From contig JAYKAV010000678.1 in the NCBI GenBank assembly GCA_035582835.1, positions 505,001-569,000 on the forward strand: 64,000 bases of DNA, in the 5' to 3' direction. Every line of letters starts with the position of its first letter. Positions within the stretch are counted from its first letter, which is position 1. The position numbers and the translations under genes are program-made. The stretch is from Phoebastria nigripes (taxonomy: Eukaryota; Chordata; Aves; Procellariiformes; Diomedeidae). The notes below the pieces were generated by a model. The model was not told the origin of the DNA. It was given only the letters and a program-made list of their open reading frames with translations, and searched no databases. Shown one piece after another: positions 23,010 through 35,337 of this stretch.

Positions 23010-24903
23010 GGTAAGGGAAGTAGGCGGAGCAAGCAACCCCCTTGGCTTAACTGCAAACTTCTGAGTCTGCTCAAAACCAGAAGAGAAGCATACCAGAGAT
23101 GGAAAAGCGGACAAATACCCATTGAGAACTACAAGGACATTGCCAGGGCGTGCAGAGNTGCAGTTAGAAAAGCAAAAGCTCAGCTAGAATTGNAATTGGC
23201 CAGAGATGTCAAAAACTACAAGAAAGGGTTCTTCAGGNACGTAAACAACAAGCAGAAACAGAAGGAAAACACTGGCCCACTGTTAAACAGGAGAGGTGAA
23301 TTAGTCACTAACAATGCTGANAAGGCAGAGGTTCTCAACACTTCCTTCACCTCTGTCTCTACCAGCGCTGTTGGGCCCCAGGCCTTGGGAACAAAAATCC
23401 AGGTTGATGCAAACAAGAAAAAAACCCACCATCAGTGAAGGAAGAGTTGGTATGTGAACTANTACGTGAGCTTGACCCCTACAAATCAATGGNCCCTGAC
23501 AATATCTACCCAAGGGTGTTAAGAGAGCTGGCTGACGTCGTTGCGAGGCTGCTCTCCATAATCTTTGAGAAGTCATGGANATCGGGGGATTTCCCAGAAG
23601 ACTGGAAGAAGGCTAATGTCACCCCCATCTACAAGAAGGGCTTAAAGGAGGATCCAGGAAATTATAGGCCCNTCAGTCTTACTTCAGTCTNTGGGAAAGT
23701 TATGGAATGAATCCTCCTGGGGGCTATCACAAGTCAAATGAAGCACGTGATTGGGAAAAGCCAGCACAGATTCACCAAGGGCAAATCGTGCTTGACAAAC
23801 CTGATGGCCTTCTACGACAAAGTAACCTGCTTGGCTGATGTGGGGTGAGCGGTGCATGTTGTCTACCTGGATTTCTCCAAGGCTTTTGATACAGTTTCCC
23901 ACAGCCTCCTCCTAGAGAAACTGATGTGTTACGGTCTAGACAAGTGGTCTGTGCGGTGGGTGGGGAACTGGCTGACAGGCCGCACCCAGAGGGTGATGGT
24001 AAATAGCTCCTTTTCAAACCNGCGACCTGGCACAAGTGGGATCGATATTGGGCCCAATGCTGTTTAATATCTTTGTAAGTGATCTGGATGATGGGATCAA
24101 GTGTACCCTGATGAAGTTTGCTGATGATCCCAAANTGAGTGGGNAAGTGGACACTTTGGAAGTGAAAGCCATGCTGCAGGAAAACCTGGATAGGCTGGAA
24201 GAGTGGGCTAACAAGAACCTTATGAAGTTCAACAAGGACAAGTGTGAGGTCTTGCACCTGGGAAAACATAATCCAGGAGTGCAGCACAGGCTGGGATCTA
24301 CCCGGCTGGGGAGCAGCTCTGTGGAAAGGGACCTGGGGGTCCTGGTGGACAACAAGCTCAAGCGTGCTGCTGCNGCAAAGAAAGCCAACAGGATGCTGGG
24401 TTGCATCAACAAGGGCATCACCAGCACAGATAAAGAAGTCATTATCCCACTCTACTCAGCGCTTGTCACAGTATTCCACACCTGGAACACTGTGTTCAGT
24501 TTTGGTCCCCGCTATACAAAAAAAGATGTGGACAGGCTGGAGAGGGTCCAGAGAAGGGCCACAAAGATGATCAAAGGACTGGGAAGCCTGCCACATGAGG
24601 AAAGGCTGAGAGAACTCGGTTTGAGAGAGAAGGCTTAGGGAAGACGTTATCACCATGTTCCAGTATTTGAAGGGTGGCTACAAAGACGATGGAGACTGCC
24701 TTTTTATAAGGAGTCACATGGAAAAGACGAGGGGTAATGGGTACAAGTTACTCCTGGGGAGATTCCAACTGGACACAAGAGGAAAATTTTTCACAATGAG
24801 AATAATCAGCCATTGGAATAATCTCCCCAGGGAAGTGGTGGGTTCCCCAACATTGGACAGTTTTAAGATTCAGCTGGACAGGGTGCTGGGCCATCTTGTC
24901 TAG
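23010..24903 (+). pseudogene. CR1 ORF2 reverse transcriptase remnant, inactive
   Basis: The intact protein would be the CR1 ORF2 polyprotein that nicks target DNA and reverse-transcribes the element RNA. Here only the part after the endonuclease remains. Readable motifs are PGNYRP-type sequence near 23652-23671 (with an N), the motif A region YLDFSKAFDTV starting at 23864 with its catalytic Asp codon at 23870-23872, and the active-site FADD at 24117-24128. The frame is broken at least five times: a frameshift near 23425, TGA at 23708-23710, TGA at 23846-23848, a net loss of about 11 bases near 24040 that removes the conserved PQG segment, and a net loss of about 5 bases near 24625. The final part (about 24630-24903) includes REVVGSPTLDSF and ends normally. 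Disruption sizes are inferred by comparing with the expected motif order. The copy cannot encode an active enzyme. Confidence 0.92.
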
Positions 24904-24990
24904 ACCGTGCTTTTGCCAAGAAAGGTTGGACCAGATGATCCTTGAGGTCCCTTCCAACCTGGTATTCTGTGATTCTACGATTCTATGAAT
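23010..24990 (+). mobile_element. CR1 LINE retrotransposon, 5'-truncated and decayed
   Basis: A copy of the avian CR1 non-LTR retrotransposon in plus orientation. Translation from about 23010 gives the region between endonuclease and reverse transcriptase, then the RT domain and the C-terminal region up to a stop at 24901-24903. It is followed by an 85-base 3' tail. The tail has the CR1 hallmark GAGGTCCCTTCCAACCT and ends in degenerate octamers (ATTCTGTG, ATTCTACG, ATTCTATG) at about 24963-24987. ORF1 and the endonuclease are absent, which is the usual 5' truncation of LINE insertions. No target site duplication is visible, as is normal for CR1. Thirteen single Ns fall in this element, so the base calls are less sure than elsewhere. 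Confidence 0.95.
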
Positions 24991-27900
24991 CATACCTGGT
25001 ACAGACCCACATAGTCTGGGGAAACTTCTCCCACCTGGTTCACAACATTGCTCCAAGTAAAGCAACGTGGGAGAAATAACTGAACTTAGAGAGCATAGTT
25101 TCAGATGGGATGAGCCAATCTACCATTTTCCTGTTGAGGAAAGGGTAGGGTAATGCTCTCCTTCCCTTCTACCTTTTTCCCTGCCAGCATCACACTCCAG
25201 CTGTGCACCTTGTGTCAGCTCAGTCACTCTCCACTCCCCAGTGGGAGCTGTTACCAGCTGTGAGCTTGGAAGATGAGCAGGAGAGGAAGTGAAGAAGACC
25301 TCATTTGACAACAGTGGTAAGCTGTTATGTTGCAAGAGCATTTTGGTAAACTGAAGCCTGAAAGACCTTAAGGATTCCCTCAGTCATAACATTAATAAAT
25401 ATATCTTTTGGAAAAAAATGTGAAATGAATGCTGACCCAAGAAAATATTTCATCCATCACATATCAGCCAGACAACACAGCAGTGATGATTTCAGCCTAT
25501 CAGTTATCCCTGTATTAACCACACAGTGATTCAACACTATTTCCATTGCTGCTTGCCCACCACAAGATATGAAAATCAACTGTATTGTATGTGGTACTTT
25601 GGGGAAGGGGGAAAAGGAAAGACCAGTTATCTAAATTATTGGGAACCGTCATAAGCTTTTTTTTTTTTCGGGTGGATGTAACTGAGAAAGAGAGATACAT
25701 AACAACGGATTTCACAACACCGGCAATTTGAGCTGCATCAGCTGAAGTCAGCTAATTGTGCTGGAATAAAAACAGACAAAAAGCAGCCACAACCAGACCT
25801 CTTGGTAACAAAGAGGACTAGATCCTTAGCTAGTTTTGGTAAGCATAGATCCAAATGAATCAGTGGGGACATCCCAATTTACACTAACTAAAAACCATTT
25901 AAAGCTAGGAGACTCTTCTTGCTGTTAAGACCAAATTTCCTGCTTCTCAGTTTAATCCTTGTGCCATTTTGCTATCTCTCACAAGACAAAATTCATTACA
26001 AGTTTTCTGGCTTGAGTTGCTCTGATTTTTCGTACTCTTACAGCATGGGTCTGGAAACTATTAATAGAGAAATGCTGATCAGCTCAAAACTGATTTATGT
26101 AGAATAGATCCTGAAATCTGTAGAGTTAATAGGATTTAGGGAGGAAGGGACTCAGAGTAGTTTGCAGGAGCCAAATGACCAGAAGCTGGGCTTTTCTGAA
26201 GCAAATTGTGTGACCTAGGCACCTAATTTCCATTAAACTCCTGTAAGATTTGGTCTCTCAAGGCCAGTTTCCTTAAGAAGACTCCATTCCCTTTGGGCTC
26301 TGAAGTTCTCTACAGGAGCTAGTAGTTGCTGACTGCTTTTAGAAACTTCTCTTTCTGCCACCTCAGCCTCTTTTTAGAGAAGTCTGAGCTGATTTTTTGA
26401 AAGCTATTGTTAATAACCTTAGAACGCTATGACAAATGAGGTAACTGTTTCATAAAGTGTTATGTAGGAAACATCTCATAGGGTTCTGCTCGACTGATTT
26501 GTTAATGATTTGTTTCTGGAAATTAAAGAAGGTGTTGGGGGGCTCTGGTCTCCCCAGCTCTCAAAAAGGCTGTTGTAAGCATCCACAAAAAAAGTGCAGT
26601 CAATGGTGAGGAAGGGGTTCCCCTCCTCCAGCCCTCCAAGGACTATGTGTGTTACTTTGAGCATAAGGGTGATGCCCACCGCTGTGCTCAGTAGTCCTCT
26701 GTTAGACTCCAGGAGCTAACATCAGCAACAAGGTGTCTTTCCAGACTGCAACACAAATGGAGAACTTGTGCATGGTCGCATGAATGGTTATTTCCTTAAA
26801 TCAATCCATCATACCCAGATTTCCATTCAGGATTTTAATGGAGAAATGTTTAATATTTAATACTAAACCCTCTTGTAAGTCTTGTTGTTATAAAGCTAAT
26901 TCATCCTCTGGTTTAGCTCAAAGCTACACTGAGCCTCTCTCTAAGCGATTCCTTTACAAGCAAATCCATCACCTTCTGAAAACAACTTTTTAAAGGTGCA
27001 GATCTTTCCAGCTGCTGACACCTTTTAAAACATGTACCTTTTCTTTAATGAGAAACACCCCAAGTATCATTCGGTCTCCAGTGGAGAGCAAAATCCTTTG
27101 CTATTTTCTTAGTTTTCTTGATGGCAAGATAATTGCAAGAGAGAGCACACTCTTTGCAGCAGCTGTAATTATTGGAAGCACTATAGGAAGCAAATAAGTA
27201 TGTATGAGGGTTTTTTTTAGTGTACTGGAATAATAGAACAAAATGTGTGATCCAACGAGTCAAGTCCTTATACATTGTCCAACACTAATGCATAAGGGCC
27301 AGATAGCCCTTGGTGGCTCACTATGGTAAGAATGTGGCCAATAGCCAGAGGGTGCTCCAAGAGGGATCATGTCTGCAGCCGACAACCCCTTCCAGTGCAC
27401 TGTATGGCAGAGGGATTTTTGTGCCAGTGTGGATCCTGGAGAGGAGCAGTGGACTCCTTTCTCTATGTTTGCCTCCTTCAACTGTCTAGTGAAAGGCAGA
27501 TGAAGAGTGCAGCTTCTCCTCCTCAGCTTCTGGCTTAGGTGTTCCCTCGGGGTGGCTGAGAGGGGACAGTTACTGCAACGTCCCCAGGCGTAAAACTCTC
27601 ACAGAAGTAATCCCACGCTGATACCTGATGTGCTGCTTATCCTCTGGGACTTAGGACCATATCACTGCACATTTTGTATATCTCCCTGTGAGTAGAAAGA
27701 GACAAACATGGAGCCAGCCTCTCTTTAAGTTGCTGAAGAAGACAGGGCAGAAAAGGTGGGCTGATTTGTAATGAACACTCAAGTTCCTGGATACCAAAGA
27801 TACTTACATCCCACAGATAAAGTTGAATCTTTGCTATTCAAATCTCCTGGGCTGTAACTTTAGGCCCTAAATTGCAACTCAGAATTGGATTATACTTGGG

Positions 27901-28401
27901 GTCTCAGTTGGTTTTGATTAGTTACTTGCTTCTTTTTTTGGCACCTTATTTAATGAATATCATTTCAGTGCTTTAAAAATCTGTGTTCAGGTGCTTTCAG
28001 AGTAATGACAGATCTTTCAAAGCGTTTTCTCAGAAACTGATGCAGGATTTGGAAAGCTCTTTTGGGTCTGCTAGCATGAAGATGGAGAAGTAAGAACTGA
28101 CATGGGTGGTTACTTGTAAACAGAGACCTCCTGCTTTCCTCTGTCTACTGACTTCCAAGCTAGAGAAGTCAGCAAGCTTCACTTTCAGGGCTACTGAGCA
28201 CCTTTGTCGCCACATGAAATCAGGCCCTGTTTATGCCTTTTATATGCCAACATTCACTGAAGTTTGTAAGGAAAGTTGCAAAATGGCAAGTAAACCTCAT
28301 AATTCCCCAGAGGAGTACATGACCCATTTGTTTTCTCACAAAACCAAATAGAATTAACGTGCATTGTGGAGCCACAGTCCCTGGAAAACATCAACACTCT
28401 G

Positions 28402-28450
28402 ACAGTTTCTTCCAGTCAACTGTTCTGAACATAACAGTTTCTTCCAGTCA
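28402..28450. repeat. 17-bp exact direct repeat
   Basis: ACAGTTTCTTCCAGTCA occurs at 28402-28418 and again at 28434-28450, a 32-base period. It is probably a local duplication with a diverged spacer; no function is evident. Confidence 0.85.
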
Positions 28451-29186
28451 TCTAATCAGAAATTAAGTGTCTACAAGCCAGAGCTACAGAATCTCTTAAT
28501 CTCATTTTGCAGAGCAATTGTGCGTCAGGACATCAGTATTTAGACTAATATTGTCCTGTGATTTTTTCTAATCTATCCATTTCAAAATGATGACCTAGGA
28601 TAGGATAATAATAGTATTTTTGGCAGTCACCATCAGTTGAAGATCATTCCTAGTTTGTATTTCATTCTTTTATATTACCAAAGGAGAAAGATCATGGCTG
28701 TATCTATCTATATCAAAATGTTACCAGCAGGTGCTTGTCTGTTAAATTAGGTGTTCTTCTTTGTTTTCATGCAATATTGTGTTTTAGCAAAACAGTAAAT
28801 ATCCTTAACCATGCATATGTGTACATACACAGTTAATATACAGGGAACTGTGTCTTGAAGACAAATGTAAATTTAAAAATAATATAGTGCTTGGATTCTG
28901 TCAAAACTGCTTGATGGACTTTGACTCTTCAGCTTCACTTTTTCTACCAGTACAAACAAAAATGCATGCATATGAAAGCACTTATGAAGAGTGAGGGGAA
29001 ATTTAATGACACAGTTTGAGGTGGGAACTCTTGTCTAACAAAGTATATTTCACAGGAAAAAGCAAGAAGAATTGAATTCTCTACAAGGAATTATTTTTAA
29101 GGAATTGAGCAGTGTAGCAGAGAGGGAACAGATAACTGCTGTTTTCTTTAAAGACATCCAAAAAAGTCAAAATAAAAGCTAAATTG

Positions 29187-29204
29187 TCATCATCATCATC
29201 ATCA
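29187..29204. repeat. (TCA)n short tandem repeat
   Basis: Six TCA/ATC units, an ordinary trinucleotide microsatellite. Confidence 0.8.
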
Positions 29205-29610
29205 GAAAAAAAGATTCCCGTTCCAGTTTCCACTCAATAGGTATTTGAAGCATGCAAAGGATATACAATTGGGTCCCACGCTTTCAGAGTCACTGTTGTG
29301 AGATCTAGATAGCCCCCTTCACAAAAATGAAGATAATCATAGAACTTGCAGGGTACTATAAGTGTTTAAGATTTAGATAAGTGTTCTTCTAAAATGCTAT
29401 AGATCTATAATTAATTCACAGTAATATCCTATGGGTGTATTTTTCTGAATCATCCTATGGATTTCTGCAGCTAGAATATAATTTATTACTGGATAGACAC
29501 ATGTGACTGGCTCCTCTTGTGTTAGGAGGAAGCCTTGCAGATGGCAGAGTTACATAGCATAGAAGCAGTCATAGCCTGTGACAGCTGAGGCAGGCATGAA
29601 GGCTTCTTAA

Positions 29611-29638
29611 AAAGAGAAGAAAAAAAAAAAAAAAAAAA

Positions 29639-29673
<35 letters not shown>

Positions 29674-29690
29674 AAAGAAAAAAAAGATAC
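29611..29690. repeat. Long A-rich tract (A20-T-A31 core)
   Basis: Twenty As at 29620-29639, one T, then thirty-one As at 29641-29671, with A/G-rich flanks. This is the longest homopolymer-like tract in the window. It could be an A microsatellite or the tail of a retroposed RNA in plus orientation. The sequence just upstream is not a gene I recognise and no clear flanking duplication is visible. The phenylalanine-rich minus-strand open frame across it is an artefact. Confidence 0.9.
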
Positions 29691-30344
29691 AAAAAGAAAT
29701 GGGCACACCATTTCTTCGTATTTTTTTGGTTTTAAAGAATATGACTAGTGGTAGGACAAGGCAGGTAGTAGTGCAATTCAATATTCCATGGTAAAACCTC
29801 TCTGTATTGTGAGTGTTGGCTCTCAAATATGTTTGTTTCATTTTTTTGGAATCCTGATGCTATTATAGTAACCGATGGAAAGCATGTGTTATTTCCATTT
29901 TTGGTTATTGTTGCAGCAACTTAATGGTGTTACATTGTTACAGCTAATTTTTCTGCATTGTACTAATGGGTGGTAACTGTGTTTTCTTAAGGGGTGGTTG
30001 TCGTTGGTAAAATTTCTCTTAATAGAGAATAGAGAGTTTGCTCTTTTGTTTGGTGGGTGTTGGCACTAGTTTTCTAAAAGAAACTGACTCTCCTAACAGA
30101 GTAAAATCAGAGGAAGGTGTTTACTTTCAATTAAAAAGATTGAAGTGATGCAGATCGTCAGTCCAAAAGAGGTTGGAGTACACTGAATGAGCTTGGGCCA
30201 GCCATGAAACTGTTTAGCATCTTGGCTTACCCATGACTGAATAATTCTGTCCTGTCTTGACTCTTTAAATATTCTAAGTTTCAATAGAGAATGGTGAATG
30301 GAAAAAGGATGTATGTGGGGATATATATACATCTACTTGGAGGA

Positions 30345-30380
30345 GTGTGTGTGTGAGTGTGTGTGTGTGTGCATGTGTGT
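30345..30380. repeat. (TG)n microsatellite, interrupted
   Basis: About 36 bases of mostly TG units with GAG and GCA interruptions, an ordinary dinucleotide microsatellite. Confidence 0.9.
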
Positions 30381-32652
30381 TGGTTTGCCAAATTTCAGAC
30401 TCATTCCCTTACCAATAGAAATTATCTAACTAACAGTGAAGTGACACATATATTATATATACTACAGTCAATGTATTGCTGTAACTGTTAAGAACTACTA
30501 GAACTGTATGAAAAAATAGAGGGTCTTTTTTTCCAAAGATTTTTAAGAAAGAGAGAAACATCCACAGATAGTCTGCAGAGTGCACTTGACAGGAAAGATG
30601 GCTAAAAAGTGGACATGGGCTTTTTGAGGAGGGACAGGAGGATTAGCGGAAAGTTGAATGTGAATTTGCTTTTCTACAGAAAATCCAAAACATCTTTGTT
30701 GTGAGAAACAACACTAACATCACACTGTCATTTACTGATGGATCATGCTGGAGGGGGAGTCTGTCTTACTAAAATACTCCCTATGGATTCGGTGAATAGA
30801 AACATTTCCTTAAGGAAATATCTATGGAAACGTAGCCAGAACATCTCTGTATCACTCCTCATTGGGAAAATTTAACAGCTCTGTAGAGAAAGTTTGGAGC
30901 GTGAAAATTAGGAGCCTTTCAGTGTGCTTTACATACTGTTCTAGCAGTTACTAAGTACTTAAAGAAACTTCCGTGAAATGCTTACAGAAGCCTGGCTTAT
31001 TATTTCTCAGCTGTTCTCTGCTGTTTCTGTCAGGTTGAAATGCTACTGATTACAAAATAATCCCAACTTAAGATCTAGTAGCAGGATAAAATGCCTGTCA
31101 AAAAATCACTTAATACAGATATGTGAAGTGAAACCAAAAACCGTGTATCAAAAAGGAAAATATAGTGTTATCACATCTGTCAAAGGAATTACCCTGTTTC
31201 AGTGAAACTCTTTTGCACTAGTTCCTGTAGTAAAGGATCTAAAGGATGACTCCAGGAAGAGATCAACTTGTTAACAGAACACCGTGTATTGACTGTGTTC
31301 GAAAAGTCTGTATATTCAGCAAATCTCCATTGTAACACACCCTCTGCTATTGTAAGAACGGTAGTTCCTGTGGCGAGTATTTGACTCCAGTATGAACTGT
31401 ATCTTTTGCACTACAAAACTTCAAAGTCAGCCACTTCAGAGAAAAGAGATGGAAATGCTTTCCCTTTAAATCTGTGCTTAACTGTTTAATGAAGAGTTCT
31501 GTCTTTAAAAGGTCAGTGAAGCTACGGCAGCAGAAAGTGAGTATAACAGGATAGAATCAGTCCTTTAAATGTTTAAGACTATTTTATAAGTAAGTTTATT
31601 CTAGTGATACTGCAAATATAATCCAATCTGTCCATAAATAAGACAGGCTTGAGCTTTTCATCACTTGTGTCACTGTGAAATTTGAGCAACTCCACTAAAG
31701 GCCGTGATTATGTGGGACTGCCTGACACTAGATGTAAGCCTGGGCTTCCAGCATCTGAAGAATTTTCCTAAAACTACAGAAGAAAAATAGGTGTTTGATT
31801 TACTCCTTCATGCCCTGGCCCTTCTCTACAATAGAAAGGATTGAGGATTAGCTAAGTTTAGTTTGCTCTGGTTCAATAGTCTGCAATGGTGGGCATTTGC
31901 TGGGTCCTTGACCTTTGCCTTGTCACTTTCTAATAAAAAAATAAAGGAAATGTAAGGAGGACATTTATGTAGGAGCTGTAAACACTTAGCTTGTGCTTTT
32001 TATGCATGCACTTAATGTTCTTGTTTTACAACCTTAACTCTCCCAGAAGAATTTATAACAGTCACTAGGCACAAGCAGTTGATGTGTGTTGTTTGCGATG
32101 GTAACATGAAATCGGCTACCGTAAAATGTTCTGGTTAATAAAGGATGAAACACTAAGCTCTTTGTCAACAAACATGTCTGGGGCAAACTTGACAATTCTT
32201 TTTAAAAAACCAAAGCTCTAAAATTAGAGGTATGATATATGATTCTGTCCTTGCTTATGTTGCTTTTACGCTGCACCTAGGCTAGTGAAAAACTTAGAAG
32301 AAGAAGGATCAGTCTGGGAGCTGGTATTTAGGTATGTATGTGTGTGTACCTATGTATAGATGTACATGTCCTGATTAGTACAAGATTCCTTATTATTCTT
32401 GGTCCTGATTGAATAAAATTTTAGTGATAAACAACATCATATCTTTGTCAAACAGGAACTAGTTATCACAATTAAATACACCGATGTAACCTAATAGTGA
32501 TTACTACACCATTTACACAGAGCACAGGATGTGCTCAAGGTCCTAACCTCCTGAGGTTAGTGCAAAGGCTTAGAAAAATATCTTCGCCATTTAAATATAT
32601 TTTTCCATAGTAAGTATATTTTTAAATGCCGAATATTGAAACAGTATCTGCT

Positions 32653-32675
32653 GGGGCGGGGGAGGGGAGAGAGGG
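32653..32675 (+). other. G-quadruplex motif
   Basis: Four G tracts of at least three (GGGG, GGGGG, GGGG, GGG) are separated by loops of 1, 1 and 5 bases. This meets the standard pattern for an intramolecular G-quadruplex on the plus strand. It stands in otherwise AT-rich sequence with no gene nearby. Confidence 0.7.
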
Positions 32676-32864
32676 TTGTGCAAATGTTCAGCTCTGTAAA
32701 TGAGGATAGTTTCATTTCAGTTAACAGAGCTATGTTAATTGGCCCCCACTGGTAACCAAGAACCAATTCGTTTAGTCTTGAAGATTCAGATCAGTATATG
32801 CACTTATCACTGAGAGGAAAAAGTATTGGGCCAAACATAAGAGTGTTGTAAATGAAGATAGCTG

Positions 32865-32912
32865 GGCTGATTTCAGTGGAGCTCTGCCAGTGTATGTCAC
32901 CTAAGGGTTTGG
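32865..32912. repeat. Possible relic of the TTGACTTCARTGG ancient repeat
   Basis: CTGATTTCAGTGGAGCTCTG, followed by CCAG, a short AT-containing spacer, CACCTAAGGGTTTGG, resembles the stretch of an old amniote repeat that runs from a TTGACTTCARTGGAG core to a CACCAGCTGAGGATCTGG-like end. Several positions differ. The family name is not certain to me. Confidence 0.35.
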
Positions 32913-34126
32913 TACAACAATTTCAGGCAAAGAAGATACATTCCTTTCAAAAGATTAATNATGTTTTATATGCACTTACTGGGTACTTTTAGGGTATGTT
33001 GGCTGCATAATAAAAAGCAGGTAATAAAAAGAAAAAAGCAACCTGAATTTGCAGGTGGTCCATTTCATTGGATTAAAAATAAAAGGCAAGCATTTGAGAA
33101 TCACAGTGTCTTCCTTAAGAGCTAGAGAGGAGGGCAAGTTGGGGCAGCAGAAATGAGAGCCTGGTTCTGATTCAGGCTTCATAATTATATTCAGAGACAG
33201 AGATCAAAGCAGGAGCTGAGCAGGAAATGGCAGAGAGAAAGTCAGGTGCAGATATCACACCCTACACAGTCGCTGTCATCAGCCAAAATTTGGGAGCCAG
33301 TCCAGTGTGGTGAATGAATGTGTTTGCTTAAAATAATTGCCTTGACTGAAGCTCATTATTGTTTTCTTCTGACTACTTTAGGTGGGAGCTATTGCCAGCC
33401 TGTTTCTGGTGGTGCAGGTAGCCAGCCTAATACAGCTGCCATCATTAACACATGAAAAATCCTGGTGTCTTTATTCAGCTTCTACTCAGTCTTTCCTAGG
33501 AAAAGTGCTGCTGAAATGGGGAAAAGTGGACCTGAAGTCAACGAAGACTTATTTCCATCTTCCACAATACCCTAGTGGAAAGAGAGAACACCATCCAGAG
33601 ATTTCAGCAGATTAACTCACAGTGAAGCAACAGCCCGTAGTAGTTCAATGACTGTGGGGAGGGTCTTTTTCTTTTTTCTTCTTTCTTTTTTTCCTCAAAA
33701 CAAGGCCTTTTTTTTTAACCTATCTACTCCAACTTCACATAGAATGTCAGATGAAGAGCCAGTTTTGGCAAGACAATAGTGAAATGGATCAGTCTGCATA
33801 CCTGCAATTTTCTAATGGGTATGAAAGCTACCAAAAGAACATCCTGGTTGCAGGCACACACTCCGGACTCAACAAGCATCAGTGCAAAGTCTGCTAGTTA
33901 TCCCGGGCTTTATTTTATCCTATCCTGTTTGTTCCATGGGGTTTCTGCCCTACCAACTGCACCAGGTGGACATGTCTAATTAAATGCATTGATTCTACCA
34001 GGGAAGATGAAATTGCAATTTTTGCCTTTGCAGTTATTGGAAATGCAGCAAAATCTGTTGAAACTAGAGAACCTTTATATTTGTCTAAAATCTTTAAATC
34101 CCATCCTTGTGTACATAGGCTTATTA

Positions 34127-34141
34127 AATATATATATATAT
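34127..34141. repeat. (AT)n short tract
   Basis: About seven AT units, an ordinary dinucleotide tract. Confidence 0.75.
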
Positions 34142-35337
34142 TTCAGACATCCAGATTTGAACTTGGTTTTATTTTCTTTGGTATCACATTAATTAACGAA
34201 TTTGAGGTTTAAACTTGGGATCCCAACAAGTGAGTAAGTCATTTGCTGGGAAGGAGTGAATAGCTGGTCCTGGAGGTACTATCCGATCTGCTCTGTTTTG
34301 ATGCTTGCCTACTCTGGGCAAGCCCTAGCTAGGAGGAGAGACCTACTGTACAGACCTAGCTAAGCCTCTGCTCAGTTTCTCCCTGTTAAGGTTTCCCTCT
34401 TGAAAACAGCCATCTTGAAACTCTTCCTAGAGGTGCACAAGGGTTTTAGAGCAATCCCTAAGGACTGTGTGCACACAGCACAAAGTACTCATTAAAGAAC
34501 AAGTAGGGGCAGGAGCTGCTATGTAGAAAAGGGTATGATGTATGATATAAAGGGAAAGCCCAGGCAAAATGAAAGGAAGTCTGATAGTGGATACAAGAGA
34601 AGAATCTGAGGAGACAGGCAGTACTTAGCTTATAGAAGAGGGCAATTTTGTGAATGATCAGAACATTGGTAACCACATTTTCTCATGTAAAAATTTCAGT
34701 CTTTAGCTTCTAAGAACATAANACTTCCAGAAGCTTTTGTGATGGGTCTTAGATCAGGTTTCATTCCCATCCCACTTTTAAACACAGTCCATACAAAGCT
34801 GTGGAGTTCAAACTCAGCCCTTCAAGAGAATCTGGTTTTGCTCACACAGTAATTAACAGAAATACAGAAGAACTTGGTCAAATCTTCTTTGGCTTCCCTA
34901 AATCCAGAGTTGTTCTGGAATGTTGGTCTCTGCTCAGTCTGTTCCTCAGATTTTCTCCCTTTTCTTCTGCCGCTCCAGACAGCCAGTTCACAACCTTTAC
35001 AAGCAGGACAAAGGAGTCATTTGGCTCATTAAGTCAAAAGGTGCATTTCTAATCCATTCCTGGCAGCAACATCTATTGTCTCTGGAGAATAATGACAGAT
35101 GTGTGACTGCATAACACTGCCAGAGGAAAAGCAGTAGCCAGGAGGCAGGTTATCTCTTAGTCAAAGTAATCTGGCACTGACCCCTGTCAGGAATCAAACT
35201 TTTGGTATGATCTGGCAAATCTTCCTGACAGGAGAGTAACCTGAGAGCTGTATCAGTTTGCCTTGGCTTTCACCCACTCCTGTGCCAGCTGAAGTTATTT
35301 CCTGCTGGGGAGTCTCCAGAGACAAACATGCGGTGTG

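Larger units (their letters stand above)
24991..29600. other. Unique non-coding DNA
   Basis: No gene is seen; open frames are at most about 105 codons without family resemblance. It contains a T run at 25659-25668, a 17-base exact direct repeat at 28402-28418 and 28434-28450, and a short TCA tract at 29187-29204. Confidence 0.6.
29691..35337. other. Unique non-coding DNA
   Basis: No gene is seen. Open frames are at most about 83 codons and without family resemblance. It includes the TG tract at 30345, a G-quadruplex motif at 32653, an AT run at 34127 and a possible ancient-repeat relic at 32865. Two single Ns occur at 32960 and 34722. Confidence 0.6.

Noticed and set aside
29569..29841. Phenylalanine-rich minus-strand open frame
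   Set aside because: Translation of the long poly-A tract.
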